From contig NC_033638.1 in the NCBI RefSeq assembly GCF_001540865.1, positions 1,635,215-1,699,214 of the forward strand: a stretch of DNA of 64,000 nt. The letters run 5' to 3'. The notes beneath the pieces were generated by a model. The model worked only from the letters and a program-made list of their open reading frames with translations, did not search any database and was not told the origin of the DNA. Positions 30,860-41,815 of the stretch are shown here, in pieces (within the stretch, counting starts at the first letter, position 1; each line of letters opens with the position of its first letter). Origin of the DNA: Ananas comosus. Lineage: Eukaryota > Streptophyta > Magnoliopsida > Poales > Bromeliaceae. A program made the position numbers and the translations under genes.

Positions 30860-33316
30860 TTAAAGCACTATTCTCAAATGCTCGGCATGTTCCTCGTCGC
30901 TACGCGAGTAGACTAAGATGTCGTCTATGAAGACCACGACAAATCGGTCCAAGTACTCCTTGAAGACACGGTTCATTAGATCCATGAACGCTGCCGGGAC
31001 GTTAGTGAGCCCAAACGGCATGACCGTGAATTCATAGTGTCCGTACCGCGTGCGAAATGCGGTCTTTTGCACATCTTCCGGTTTGATCTTAAGTTGGTGA
31101 TAACCGGACTGCAGATCGATCTTTGAATAAACCCGAGACCCTTGCAACTGATCAAACAGATCGTCAATTCTCGGCAACGGGTACTTATTCTTGATCGTGA
31201 CCTTTTTCAACTCGCGATAGTCGACGTAGAGTTGAAACGATCCATCCTTCTTTCGCACAAATAGAACCGGGGCTCCCCACGGCGATACACTTGGCCGTAT
31301 AAATCCTTTATCAAGGAGATCCAATAATTGAGCCCGCAATTCCTTCAATTCCGCCGGCGCCATCCGATACGGAGCCTTCGACACAGGCGCGGTTCCTGGA
31401 ACCAAGTCTATCACGAACTCGATCTTCCGGTCTGGCGGCATTCCCGGCAACTCCGCGGAAAATACATCAGAAAATTCCTGAACCACGGATAGTTCCTCAA
31501 GTGCCGCAGTCGCCCTCTCGACTTCCACAACAGTCGCCAAGTAGGCCGTACAACCGCCGTTAATCAACTTCCTCGCCCTCGTCGCCGATACCATAGCGGC
31601 GAAGTGCGAGCTTCTATAGGCCCGGTAGACAAATTCCTCTTGTCCCGGTTCACGAAACGTAATCACTTTACTTCTACAGTGAATAGTTGCATAGTACTTC
31701 GAAAGCCAATCCATTCCTAGAATGACGTCGAAGTCTTTCAACTTCTTGAATACCAACATACGGATGGGCATTATCCAATCGCCCAACCGCACGGGACAAG
31801 ACGAACACTCCATACGTACTAGAAAATCACGTCCGGGGCCCGATACTCTCCAAGTGCTTTTACTCTCTTGTAGTTCTATGTCATGCATGCGTGCAAATGA
31901 CCTACTGATGAATGAATGCATAGCACCTGTATCAAACATAGCCCTAGAGCGAACTCCGTTAATTAAAACCATACCTGCGAGTACATGGCGATCCTCCGCC
32001 TCAGCAGGTTCCTCGGCTTGAGTTTGAGCGGCAAACACCCGCCCACTCAGAGCCGATCTCGTCGCCTCAGGTTGGCGTGGCACCATCGCACGTCCGGCCG
32101 ATGACGCAGCAGGTGGGACTCCTCCATAATGCGCTGGGGTCGCCGGAGCCGACGCGACCAAAGGGGCAGGCGAAGCCCTCATTCGACAGTGGCGGCTGAT
32201 ATGGCCCGCCTGTCCACACGTGAAGCACTTTCCCTCCCGTTGATCACACATCCTCGGCTCGTGGTTCCCACCGCAGATTATGCACCGCTGCGGTCCGCGG
32301 CCCTTGGATTGCGTTCGCGGGTACTTCGGGGGCTTCCTTGGCCTCGATTGAGCTCCCGAGCTACTCTGAGCCCGCTTCTTGCCACCGTCCTTCTCGGACG
32401 CTTCTCGCTCCTCCCGGATGTGAGCGTTTCCTTGCTCCGACCACAACGCTCGATCGAGCACCTCCGCGAAGGTAGTGAGCTTCAGAATGTGCAACGCCCG
32501 GTAGATATCGGCCCGGAGCCCTCGCTCGAACCAATCGGCTCGATCCCTGTCATCCCGCACTACGTCGGGGACGCAGTCAATGATGTGAGAGAACTCCTGC
32601 TCATATTCCGCCACCGTGCGGCCACCTTGCTTCAACTTTCGAAATTGCTCTTGCTTCTTCTTCTCGCTATCGGGGAAGTAGTTGACATAGAACAATCCCC
32701 GAAATTCCTCCCACGTCATCGGCGGAAGGTCGGAAGCCCGGTTCCTCTTGATTCGCTTCCACCAAACCTTCGCCGTTTGCTCCAAACAATGAGTGGCGAG
32801 GTAGACCTTGTCCCTCTCTGAGGTGTAGAGGTCCTCGAACAAGGTCTCCGTCGAGTCCACCCATGACTCGACCATCCATGGCTCGACCTTCTCTCCCTCG
32901 AAGGTCGGTGGATTAAACCTTCGAAACTTCTCGAGAGCCGCAAGTGCGCGGTCCCTCTCCGCCTCCAATGCCGTCGTATCGGGTGCCGTAGAACCCGACG
33001 CCGCCAGAGGAACGCTCGCCGGCGGGGGACGTGCCGCCACCGGAACTGCCGCAATGCCCTCGCCCTCAGCCGCCGTAGGCGCACGAGCTGGAGGCGGGGG
33101 CGGATCACGGCCCTCAGTCGCAGCTGCAGTTGCCGCTGCAAAATGCCGCTCCATAAGCCCTTGGAGCTGCTCAAACCGACTCTCCTGGCGCTGTACAATG
33201 CCTGTTAATGCCGACACTTGCGCCCGTAACTCCCTCACTTCACTAGATCCGGCTTCCTCGGGCACCTCAGGAGATGGTGCCGGAACGGACCTACGCACGT
33301 AGCGTCTTGGGGACAT
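30860..33316 (-). pseudogene. Gypsy-2 gag, protease and reverse transcriptase
   Basis: 818 codons from ATG ([10 protein letters not shown]) to a TAA. Domains: coiled-coil-like segment about 25-60; Ala/Pro-rich linker 65-110; gag core about 130-290 ([47 protein letters not shown]); two zinc knuckles, [13 protein letters not shown] (345-357) and [14 protein letters not shown] (364-377); aspartic protease with DTGA (462-465); RT from about 620 with [18 protein letters not shown] and the active-site FIDD (796-799). The start is supported by the matching Gypsy-1 start and by lying 345 bases inside the primer site. The TAA replaces a Gln codon seen in Gypsy-1 (CAA to TAA). Confidence 0.9.
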
Positions 33317-33660
33317 TGTTCCTGCAACGCAACAACCGGGTTAGTCATCTAACCCACTTATCTCCGTCGCATACACTATATTACGCGACACAACTCCGCC
33401 ATAAGCGGACGTACACATGTATTAGTCCTAACTCTTAGCGTCGTGTTGTCGGCCGCCAACACAACTCCGCGACCTTGGAACTAACACCGCTCGGATCCAT
33501 CTCTAGCCACACTAGAGGTCTACACTCGATCCGACCTAATCGGATTCTTCCTCAACCGATATAGGTTTACGTTCCTCTCACGTACCTATACAACCCTAGG
33601 GTTCACCGTCCTAAGGTCTCTTAGGTCCATCCTAGACCCTCTCTTTACTTGCTCTTAATT
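33317..33660 (-). other. Gypsy-2 untranslated leader
   Basis: About 345 bases between primer site and gag start. Alignable with the Gypsy-1 leader (CTCTAG..ATCC, GTACGTGA, cctagggt blocks). No open frame of note. Packaging signals would be expected here, but I cannot define one. Confidence 0.7.
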
Positions 33661-33672
33661 GCTCTGATACCA
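33661..33672 (-). other. Primer-binding site (tRNA-iMet) of Gypsy-2
   Basis: The minus strand reads TGGTATCAGAGC, nine bases after the LTR end CATGACA. It is complementary to the 3' end of plant initiator tRNA-Met. Confidence 0.93.
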
Positions 33673-33681
33673 ACTTTCTTT

Positions 33682-35799
33682 TGTCATGCCCCGCCCCGAA
33701 TCCACTACCAATTTGGCACGGTTCGGGCGCGCCGGACGGACCGCCGAACGGACAGCACCTCTCCTGTCCGCCCAAGGCCAAGCAACCAGATGATGTACAA
33801 GAATTTGCCCAGGAGAATAAATTCAATACATACATGATCGACTAAGGCACACAAGTACAAAGTAACTAAGAGCAAGAACCACAAGTGAATGTATAAGTGT
33901 ATAAAGAGAGATAGTCTAACTATTACAACCATTCAATATTTACATCATTGAATATATTACATTTCCACCTTCCAAAATGTAAATATATGTTTTCCTCAAA
34001 ATATATAGGTAGCTCTCCAATATCTATCCAAAACATCATCTAGTACACGAGGGTACTCTAATGCATAAAAGGAAAAGCTACTAACTAAGCTCACTTAAGG
34101 CGCTAAGCCCTTGCCGCGATCCTCGCTCGACTCACCTCTGTGTGTACCTGTACCCCAAAACCACACGGGGTGAGAACTATATAAATATAGTTCCCAGTGG
34201 GTTCGGCCGCCGACGCCGCCGGTTCTCCCACTAGGTCTAAGCTGGCACAGATAGAGAGATAGATAGATATACGTAGAAAATAAACTGCAACTACTCTATC
34301 ATGCCATCAATGATAATAATGCATGCAACAACTACTATCATGCTAGTATCATGTCATGAGTATATAAAGGTGCATAGTAATGTAAACTACAACATACACT
34401 ATGTCTACTCAAGGTAACTAGTTCAATGCCACTCTACTAGACTATGTCCAAGTTCGGCTCTCTATGCCGCTATAGGATTCTATGTCACAAGACCCAATCC
34501 TCATGCTATCCTAGTCCACGTGTCAAGCTCACCCCGCTACACTACTAAGTAAGCATGCAAGGAAATGGAAATGTACAATTACTATATCCTATAGCACAAT
34601 ATGATCAATATAAATACTTAGACATAAAAAGAAACCCGGATGTTTCGAGACGACACCCTCCACCTCTTAGTGATGTCTTGAAGCTACGATTCCGTTTCCA
34701 AGATTTTTGGAAGCTTTCGCCGCGTGCTGTGGCAATCTGTACCCTAGCGGCTTAGATCTTCGATATCTCCGCGTACACTCGTCGGATTGCCGAACCGAGC
34801 GCACCGTTGTGTCGAAATACCTACCAATTAGGTTAGAGGAGGGTCAAATGAGATCAATCCTTTACTTTTCCAAAAACCCTCTTTTGGTGCCCTAGGGTTA
34901 GCATCAAGCTAAACCCATCTCAAAACCCTAAATTCTTGCTCCAATCCTACTATTCATGGTGCTAGGGATCCATTTGATCCCATCCAAAGAGCTAAAACCC
35001 AAAAACCCTAAATTTCATAAGCTAGGGTTGGAAGCTTACCTCTAGGTTAGCTTAAAAGAGAGAGAAGAGGATGAGGGAGAAGTCCAAAAGCTTGCTTTTG
35101 TTGGTCTCCTTCTTCTTCTCCTTCCCTTTCTTCCTTCTTTTCCCTCTCTTTTCCTTTTCTTCTTCTTCTTCTTCTTTCCCTTCTAGAGAGAGAGAGAGCA
35201 AGAGAGTGTGAGGGAGAGAGAGAGAGTAGAATGAGAGAGTGAGAGGGAGAGAGGGGCTAATAAGCCCTCTAATGTAACAATATCCCAGCAGCCCCCTCCA
35301 CTTTTCATCCTATGCACTGCCCCTCACTGGGCATTCTGCGCCCAGAGGGACCGGTCTCCCCGACTTGGGACCGGTCCCCGAGAGCTTCAGCTCGGGTCAT
35401 GCGTTCGGGTACCGGTCTCTCCCAGAGAGACCGGTCCTCGGGACACCGGTTCCTTCCTGAGAGACCGGTTCCCGAGAACTGGGATTTCAGGACTTAGCCA
35501 TTTTTTGGCTTTTCTCGCTGGGCTCGCGTTCGGGGACCGGTCCCTCACTGCCAGGGACCGGTTGCCTCAAGCAACCCCGCAACTCCCACTGATGGGACCG
35601 GTCCCTCCCTGCCAAGGACCGGTCCCCGAGAGCAGTTTTGCTCTAGTGCAGGTTTTGCACTATTTGCTCTCGTGGACTCGTTTCCAATGCACTTTTGGTG
35701 ATTATGATATCTTTGGCTTTTCCAAAGCTCACCAACACGACCCTTGGTCGATTCTGGATGAAGTCTAATCCTCGTATTTCGAGAATTCACTTCCTCACA
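33682..35799 (-). repeat. Gypsy-2 5' LTR with ~430-bp deletion
   Basis: 2118 bp, TGTCATGCCCC to CTTCCTCACA. It matches the 3' LTR closely but joins ...tctactcaagg directly to ...ctagttcaatgcc at about 34415, so 3'-LTR bases of about 26710-27140 have no counterpart. Stem-loop at 34174-34193, ACCGGT array at about 35350-35623. Confidence 0.9.
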
Positions 35800-35804
35800 A
35801 TGCA

Positions 35805-36483
35805 ACTTCATCAAAAACTAACTCCTACCATGGGTGAGCCACTTTCAAATCCTACACGCTATTGGGAGTTAGTTGGAGCTCTTGTTTATCTCACCATCTC
35901 TCGTCCAGATATTGCTTATGCTGCCCACATAGTAAGCCAGTTTGTGCAGGAACCAACTTTTGTTCACTATGCTGCTGTTTTTCGCATTTTCCGCTATCTT
36001 CACGGCACTATTAACCAGAGTCTTTTCTTTTCTTCTACCTCGGAACTTGCACTCCGAGCTTATTCTGACGCTGATTGGGCTGGGGACCATACTGATCGTC
36101 GATCTACCACGAGTTATTGCATTTTTCTTGGTGACTAGCTTATTTCATGGCGAGCTAAGGAGCAGAATATTGTCTCCAAATCTAGTGTCGAAGCTGAGTA
36201 TCGTACTATGTCTACTACAGCTTCTGAGATTGTTTGGCTTCGTCGTCTTCTTGGTGATATTGGCATTACTTGCTCTACTCTGACATCTCTGTATTGTGAC
36301 AATCAAAGTGCAATCAAGATTGATAATAATCCGGTATTTCATGAATGCACTAAAAATATTGAAATTGATTGTCACTTCGTTCGACATCATTTTTTTAATG
36401 GCACACTTGCCTTACCTTTTATATCTTCTTATCTCCAGCTTGCCGACTTCTTCACAAAGTCTCATACCATACAACGACATTAA
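35805..36483 (+). pseudogene. Copia pol, end of RT and RNase H
   Basis: The Copia frame resumes directly after the ATGCA duplication: GEPLSNPTRYWELVGALVYL, ISRPDIAYAAHIVSQFV, YLHGT, then RNase H with YSDADWAGDHTDRRSTTSYC, a TAG at 36136-36138 in the GDxLISW motif, VEAEYRTMSTTASEIVWLRRLL, LYCDNQSAIKI, HFVRHHF and LADFFTKS, stopping at TAA (36481-36483). Apart from the TAG the frame is open. This is the C-terminal part of the polyprotein begun at 24215; the 9.8-kb Gypsy-2 insertion separates them. Confidence 0.87.
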
Positions 36484-36525
36484 TTTCTTTTATCCAAACT
36501 TTCGCTGCTTAACTCACCTTGAGTT

Positions 36526-36535
36526 TGCAGGGGGG
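36526..36535 (+). other. Polypurine tract of the Copia element
   Basis: TGCAGGGGGG directly before the LTR start TGTTACC at 36536, 3' of the RNase H stop, as expected. Confidence 0.75.
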
Positions 36536-36798
36536 TGTTACCATATATATTACATACCATATATATCTTATATATGTTGCCATATATATATTATATATAT
36601 ACCACCATTTATATTATATATGTTACTATGTATATTGCTTTCTTATTAAGATAGTAATATTTCTATATCCTTTTGATTATTTCTTTGTATAAAGGATACA
36701 ATCCTGTACTTTCATGTGAAACATTTTTTTCTCTCGCTGTATAAGAGAATGGATTTAGATGAATAACATAGAGAAAATTTCTCAATTCTCTTGTTTCA
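36536..36798 (+). repeat. Copia 3' LTR
   Basis: About 263 bp from TGTTACCATATAT to TTGTTTCA. It contains TA-rich repeats, a TATA box (TATAAAG, 36688-36694) and a T/C-rich end. Short LTR length and RT style suggest an Ale/Retrofit-like Copia, but the lineage is uncertain. The matching 5' LTR is not in the window. Confidence 0.7.
36688..36694 (+). promoter_or_regulatory. TATA box in Copia LTR
   Basis: TATAAAG in the middle of the LTR, about 110 bases before its end, where transcription of Copia elements normally initiates. Confidence 0.5.
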
Positions 36799-37346
36799 CT
36801 CCCCAAGTCAAATTTTAAATTTTTAAATTTTAAACTTTAAATTTTATGAATTCTATGAAATTTTATAATTGTGCATCCAAACAGGGCCTTACTTTACAAA
36901 ATAGTCCCATATGAAATTAGTAAATAAGAATTTGACAAATTGTCTTATTTGAAGATTTGATATTTGCTATTGTGTTCAAACTTACAAATTTAAAGTTTTT
37001 AAGCTTAATAGATTTCAATCGATATGACACATCTTTGGCCTCCTGAGCCGTTGAAACTACTAAAAGATAAAAGTGCTAATAATTATAGTATTGGGAAAAG
37101 CGTCACAAAATTGTGTTTTTTTGTATTTATATTCCACGCTTCCTATCATATATATTTAGGCTAGGGACTTTTTAATAGGCCTAAAACATAAACTTGAATT
37201 AAATTAATGTCTTTGGACTTAGAAACTTTTTGATAAGCCTAAGATACGAATTTAAGTTAAATAAGAGAAAATTAAATAACACTAGAAACTTGATTAAATT
37301 CGAGAATTTAAGTTAAGCATATTAGGAATGTTTAGCAATACTATAA
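36799..37346. other. AT-rich spacer, possible MITE end
   Basis: No coding content. Around 36862-36885 the sequence gcatccaaacagggccttac looks like the right terminus of a Tourist-like MITE (GGCCCTGTTTGGATGC in reverse), but I found no partner terminus. Confidence 0.4.
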
Positions 37347-38422
37347 GGGTGCGTTTGGTTCAAGTTATCCTGACGGGATTACAGGCAATCCTGTCGGGAT
37401 TACCGTGTTTGGTTCATCCACTCTGTAATTAGTCGTTAATACAGCATTACAAATCGAGCAGGATTACACCGAAAATATTAACGAGAGAGGGGTCGTGTAT
37501 CTTACATTACTGAAAACCGGTAATACTATATATTATGTAAAATGATAATTTTACCCTTTAACTCTCGAAACGCTTTCAATACGTTATTTTAAAAAAAATA
37601 ATTTAAAATTTTGAATTCTCAACTTTTAATTTTTAATTTTTAATTTTCAAATTTAAATTTTTAAATTTTAAATTTTAAACTTTTAAACTTCAAATTTAAA
37701 TTTTAAATTTAAATTTTAAATTTTAAATTAAATTTAAAATTTTAGATTTTAAGTTTTAAGTTTTAAATTTTAAATTTTAAATTTCAAATTTCTCAGATTT
37801 TTTTTAAATTTCAAATTTCTCAGATTTTTTTAATTTCTCAGATTTTTTTCAAATTTCAAATTGCAAATTGCAAATTGTAATTTCAAATTGTAATTTCAAA
37901 TTTCAAATTTCAAAATACAATGTGGTATATGAGGTGTAGTTATATGCATTGTGCGAAATACAATGTGGTATATGAGGTGTAGTTATATGCATTGTGTAGG
38001 TTGTTATNTCTGAATTTAAATTTTGAATTTCAAATTTAAAATCTAAATATAAAATCTTAAATTGAAAATTTAAGATTTAAAATTTAAAATTTACATTTTA
38101 AAATTTAAAATTTAAAATTTAAAAATTTAAATTATTTTAAAAAAAATTGGTAAAAAAATATTGTTTGTAAACAGTAAAAAAAAGTTTACGAAATATAACT
38201 AAGGATAATTTTGAAATAAACTATACTTTATTGTCTAGATTACTAAATTTTATAAACAGAACCAAACATAATAACGCTATAAATACTGCAATCTAGTATT
38301 ACATTACTGTATTAAACTAAACGCACTAATATAGTATGAGTAGTAATCTCATTTAGAAATCCAAAATATCTGGATATATCGAAATACTCTGTAATATAAC
38401 ATAACTCGAATCAAACGGGCCC
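37347..38422. mobile_element. Tourist/PIF-Harbinger-like MITE, 1.08 kb
   Basis: Termini GGGTGCGTTTGGTTCAAGTT and, reverse-complemented, GGGCCCGTTTGATTCGAGTT, flanked by TAA at 37344-37346 and 38423-38425. The interior is dominated by AAATTT-type simple sequence and holds a 42-bp tandem duplication (37914-37998) close to a single N (38008). No transposase. Structurally like the MITE at 4283-5208, with different sequence. Confidence 0.75.
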
Positions 38423-38425
38423 TAA

Positions 38426-39329
38426 GATAAAAGTAGTGAATGACTTACTGCTTTATGACAAAACAATTTAGCCATTTTTCTTTTATTTCCAAGTATGAGA
38501 ATGAGAGATTTAAAATTCTCTGGTAAGAGGAGCGAATGCATTAATTATCCAACTAATGCAAGGTACGTGGCTTGGCGAAACCTTGCAATTTTGACGGTCG
38601 ATATGATATTACGTATTGCAAATGATGTAACATCTTATTTCTATGTAGCATGGTGAACTTTGGGTGATCCTATGTGCCACGCGTAGGTTGGATTTCGCAG
38701 AACTTGGCCTAAAATAGGCTCGAAACAATTTTGATTCCTAGACCTTAAATCAAACACAACACAAATTGGCCGAAAAATGCGACAAATTTTGTTCATTTCT
38801 GAGTCGGCCTGCTGGCCCGATGGACCGGCATGCCTCATGTACATTCCTAGGAAAAGTTGGTGAATACATGGGAAAAGATTTAAGTTTCAGAATATGTCAT
38901 GGATGTTTTTATTTTATTTTTTTATTTTTATTTTTTTGGTGGTTGCTTAAAACAAGGATGAGATTTGGAAGAATTCGGCCAATGAATAATAATAATAATA
39001 TTAATAATAATAAGTGCAAGGCTAGCTTTGGAGGGTAGATGGTCACTAGGGACTAGTTGACTTCGATTGCTAGTGATGTTGGGCATCATCTATACTATCT
39101 TTGAATTGTGAATCCAAAAATGGTACGGCAGTCCTCTCTGCGATCGGAGCCTTCGGGCGAGAGCGGGCGCGGGCGCAAGCGCGAGCGGGTGAGCAGGCGC
39201 AGGCGAGCCGCACGGGCGAGCCGGCTCGGATGACGCGGGCGCAGCGCGAGCCCGGTGCGACGACACCGAGCCCGCGCAAGACAAGCCTTTTTTTTTTTTT
39301 TTTTCCTTTTTCCTGTGGAACTAGGGATT
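38426..39329. other. Spacer with GC-rich low-complexity block, no gene
   Basis: 38426-39090 is ordinary mid-AT sequence with an (AAT)n-like run at about 38985-39010. 39125-39285 is a GC-rich patchwork of GCGAGC/GGGCGC words that opens frames on both strands, followed by poly(T). Nothing codes recognisably. Confidence 0.5.
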
Positions 39330-39364
39330 AATGTGGGCCGTGTCGGGCCGACACGGCCCACATT
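39330..39364. repeat. Perfect 35-bp palindrome
   Basis: Arms of 17 bases around a single central G (39347). The left arm reads aatgtgggccgtgtcgg and the right arm is its exact complement. It could extrude a cruciform or form a stable RNA hairpin. Confidence 0.9.
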
Positions 39365-40661
39365 TATCCGGGCCAAAATGGCCGAGGCCAGCCCAGCAGC
39401 GCCCATCCAAAAGTTGGGCTGTGTTTTGTGCCGCCAAAGTTCTGGACCTCAGCCCGGATGTACGGGCCGAGCCTTGCTTCGGCCAGCCCTTTTTCATCTT
39501 ATTAATTTTATTTAAAAATATTTAAAATTTTAAAAATAAAAAATAAAAATATTATTTTTTAAAAATAATATATAAGTTAAAAAATATAAAATTTTAAAAT
39601 ATATTTATAAAATATTAAAATTTTAAATTTTTTTGAATTTTAAATTTTTTGGACAAAAATACCTCCACAATGCAAATTTTTGGACTGTTGGGAAGGACGT
39701 TTTAGTCCAATAAACTCATCTCCCAGGTCTATCATACCCTTGGGAGGAGCCCCAAAGCCAAACCTCAACTCCCAATCCTCCAAAGCATTGAGTATGGCTG
39801 GTGCAAGGGCCCTTGGGAGTTGGGTTGTTATATAAACTAGGCTGGGTTATAATTAAACAACTCTGCCCGGCCGGCTTGGGAGGTACTGGCCCACGGCCGG
39901 CTGGGCCGTGCAGGTCGGCGCCGCGGCATCCTCTCAGCGCCCGCACGCCCAGGCCCGTGGTGTGCTGCCGTGCCGGGCCACCGGGCCGCGGGAGCAAGGC
40001 CCAGCACGACCCGATTTAACTAGCCGGGCCGACCGGGCAAAAGTGCTACAGTGCTCGTGCCGTGCCTGGCCCGGCCCACTCTCGTGCCGGGCCGGGCGGC
40101 CCGCGGCCCGTTTGACACCCCTATGTGCGACCCACTCCTCTCTCTCTCTTTTTTGTTTTTTTTTCCTTTCTAACTTTCTTATTTTGTAGTTTTAAATTTA
40201 AATTTAAAATTTGAATTTAAATTAAAATTTAAATTTTAAACCAATTTTTTTCTTATTTTGATGGGTTGCGGGCCGCATATAGAAATTTAAATTTTGTATT
40301 TAAATTTATAGTTTGAATTGAATAGAATTTAAATTTTTGTATTTAAATTTAAAGTTTGAATTTAAATTTAAATTTAAATGTCAAATTTAAATTTTAAATT
40401 AAATCAAAATTTTGATTTCAAACTTAAATTTTTTATTTTAATTTTGATATTTTAATTTATATTTAAAATTTATAAATATATGACTTGGAAATCAAAAGAA
40501 GAGCTCTCTTTATTCGAAAATTTTGTGAGTCCCATATTTTTTTTTTCTTTTTAATTGAGGGTTAATTGCACCATTTGTCCCGACTCTTGCACCATTTTTA
40601 CTCTAGTCCCTAATATTTTTTTGCAATAGCGATTATGTTCCAACTGTTAAATCCATATAGT
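39365..40661. other. Non-coding repeats: GC-rich and AAATTT blocks
   Basis: 39500-39650 and 40190-40480 are AAATTT-type simple sequence. 39860-40120 is GGCC-rich (gtgccgggccgggcggcccg then gtttgacacccct), a phrase I recognise as a common plant dispersed repeat end but cannot classify. Open frames here are low-complexity. Confidence 0.5.
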
Positions 40662-40712
40662 TTCGCACTTTCTCACTTTAATACCCTATAGTTTAAAATG
40701 TATCAATTTATC
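40662..40712. repeat. Half copy of the 2607 MITE
   Basis: TTTCGCACTTTCTCACTTTA and AGTTTAAAATGTATCAATTT match one arm of the MITE at 2607-2917; the other arm was not found nearby. Confidence 0.6.
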
Positions 40713-40823
40713 CCCTTATTTTGGAAGGGTTGTGGGGTTTATATGTAACTTTTTTTTATAAATTAATCGAATATTGGTTCCAACCTTAATTTTAATGATA
40801 ATAATTTACTGTAAAAATACCTT

Positions 40824-40852
40824 CCCGCTACATCGCGCGGGCCCTTAACTAG
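40824..40852 (+). mobile_element. Helitron 3' terminus
   Basis: CCCGC (40824-40828) pairs with GCGGG (40837-40841) around an 8-base loop, followed by CCCTTAA and CTAG (40849-40852), then T. This is the classic plant Helitron end. The 5' end was not located, so the size of the element is unknown. A single N lies 28 bases downstream (40880). Confidence 0.7.
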
Positions 40853-41138
40853 TTATTATATAATCTACAACCATGAAAANAATGTTGAGTTTGAAGGCTA
40901 GTTGTTGACCTACTCCTTTGATACGTCTAATCGCCAGGACCTCTTTCACTCCCCGCTCTCGCTCCCCTCACTGTCCGCTCTCCCTCATTAATTTGTCGCC
41001 CTCTCGCTCTGCTCTCGCTCCTCGCTCCGCTCTCGCTCCTCATTAATGGCGGGCGGGATCCGCTGCCGGATGGCGTTTCGTGGGCTTCTGGTGGATTGCG
41101 TCATGTTGGGGGTCCGATCGCGAGTAGAATCGTCGGCG
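40853..41138. other. CT/GC-rich upstream region
   Basis: 40940-41045 is rich in CTCTCGCTCC words, like the pyrimidine-rich stretch upstream of many plant promoters. With the segment after 44377 it would have formed one continuous upstream region before the solo LTR inserted. Confidence 0.35.
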
Positions 41139-41431
41139 GCATGGCGTGCGGGATGGTCGTGTCATGCTGATGTCCTCGTTCCACAGCCGGATGGCGGTAT
41201 CTTCCCTCCCTTCTTCCGTATGGGCGCCAACCGGGTGGCCGTATCTTCCCTCCTCTCTACACCCTCCGTACGGGCGTCAGCCGGCATGGCGGGCGAGATG
41301 GACGCGTCATGCTGAGGTCCTTGCTCCGCAGCCGGATGGTGGTATCTTCCCTCCTCTCTGGACCTTCCGTATGGCCGTCAACGCTTGGTGGGTTTCTAGT
41401 AGGTTATGTCATACCGATGGTTCGAACTCGA
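41139..41431. repeat. ~147-bp tandem repeat, two copies plus a partial
   Basis: ATGGCG(T/G)GCG(G/A)GATGG, GTCATGCTGA, GCCGGATGG and GGTATCTTCCCTCC recur at about 41139 and 41285; an eroded relative begins at about 41046. The open frames over it come from the repeat. Confidence 0.7.
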
Positions 41432-41540
41432 GGTTGGGCTGGCGTGTCGTACGTTCGCCCATGTTGCCTCTTCGTGTGGTTGCGTTGATCCGAGGAAGGA
41501 GGCGGTTGGCTTAGTCTATCGCAGGCGGCCCTGCCGTACG

Positions 41541-41545
41541 CCCCC
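41541..41545. other. Target-site duplication CCCCC (left)
   Basis: Five C before TGTAGTACTC (41546) and five after GTGACA (44372-44376). As homopolymers they are weaker proof than the other duplications, but both LTR ends are exact. Confidence 0.65.
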
Positions 41546-41705
41546 TGTAGTACTCTGAACTTAGCAAATTGCGGAGTTCGAGATAGTGGGATTGGTAATT
41601 GGAGTGTACCCACAAGTTCTAAAGGTTCTAAGAGAATTTGTGGACAAGTTTGAGAGTGATCGGACTGCCGGAAGCACAAAAGTGCATTACTAGTGCAGGA
41701 AATTA

Positions 41706-41730
41706 GCAGCAGCAGCATGAGCAGCAGCTT

Positions 41731-41761
<31 letters not shown>

Positions 41762-41815
41762 TGAAGCAGCAGCATCAGCAGCATCAGCAGCAGCAGCTGA
41801 ATCAGCAGCAGCAAC
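41706..41815. repeat. (CAG)n-rich microsatellite
   Basis: An interrupted CAG/GCA repeat of about 110 bases (with CAT, GAG, TAA variants). On the minus strand it reads as poly-leucine and creates a spurious open frame. Confidence 0.9.

Larger units (their letters stand above)
25976..35799 (-). mobile_element. Gypsy-2: nearly intact chromovirus-like Gypsy element
   Basis: 9824 bp inserted in the Copia pol, with ATGCA on both sides. Minus-strand order: 5' LTR (33682-35799), primer-binding site (33661-33672), leader, gag-pol (33316-28586) and polypurine tract (28522-28533), then 3' LTR (25976-28521). gag-pol is a single frame with two nonsense codons. The LTRs are very similar except for a ~430-bp deletion in the 5' LTR. 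RT sequence and a chromodomain-like C terminus point to the Tekay/Del chromoviruses, which also have long LTRs. It cannot now make a full polyprotein, and two RNase H acidic residues are altered. Confidence 0.92.

Noticed and set aside
32129..32821. 230-residue plus-strand open frame
   Set aside because: Antisense to the intact gag/zinc-knuckle coding of Gypsy-2.
39070..39406. Ala/Arg-rich frames on both strands
   Set aside because: GC-rich low-complexity words create open frames in all phases; no protein features.
41404..41814. Minus-strand open frame with poly-leucine
   Set aside because: Produced by the CAG microsatellite inside a solo LTR.
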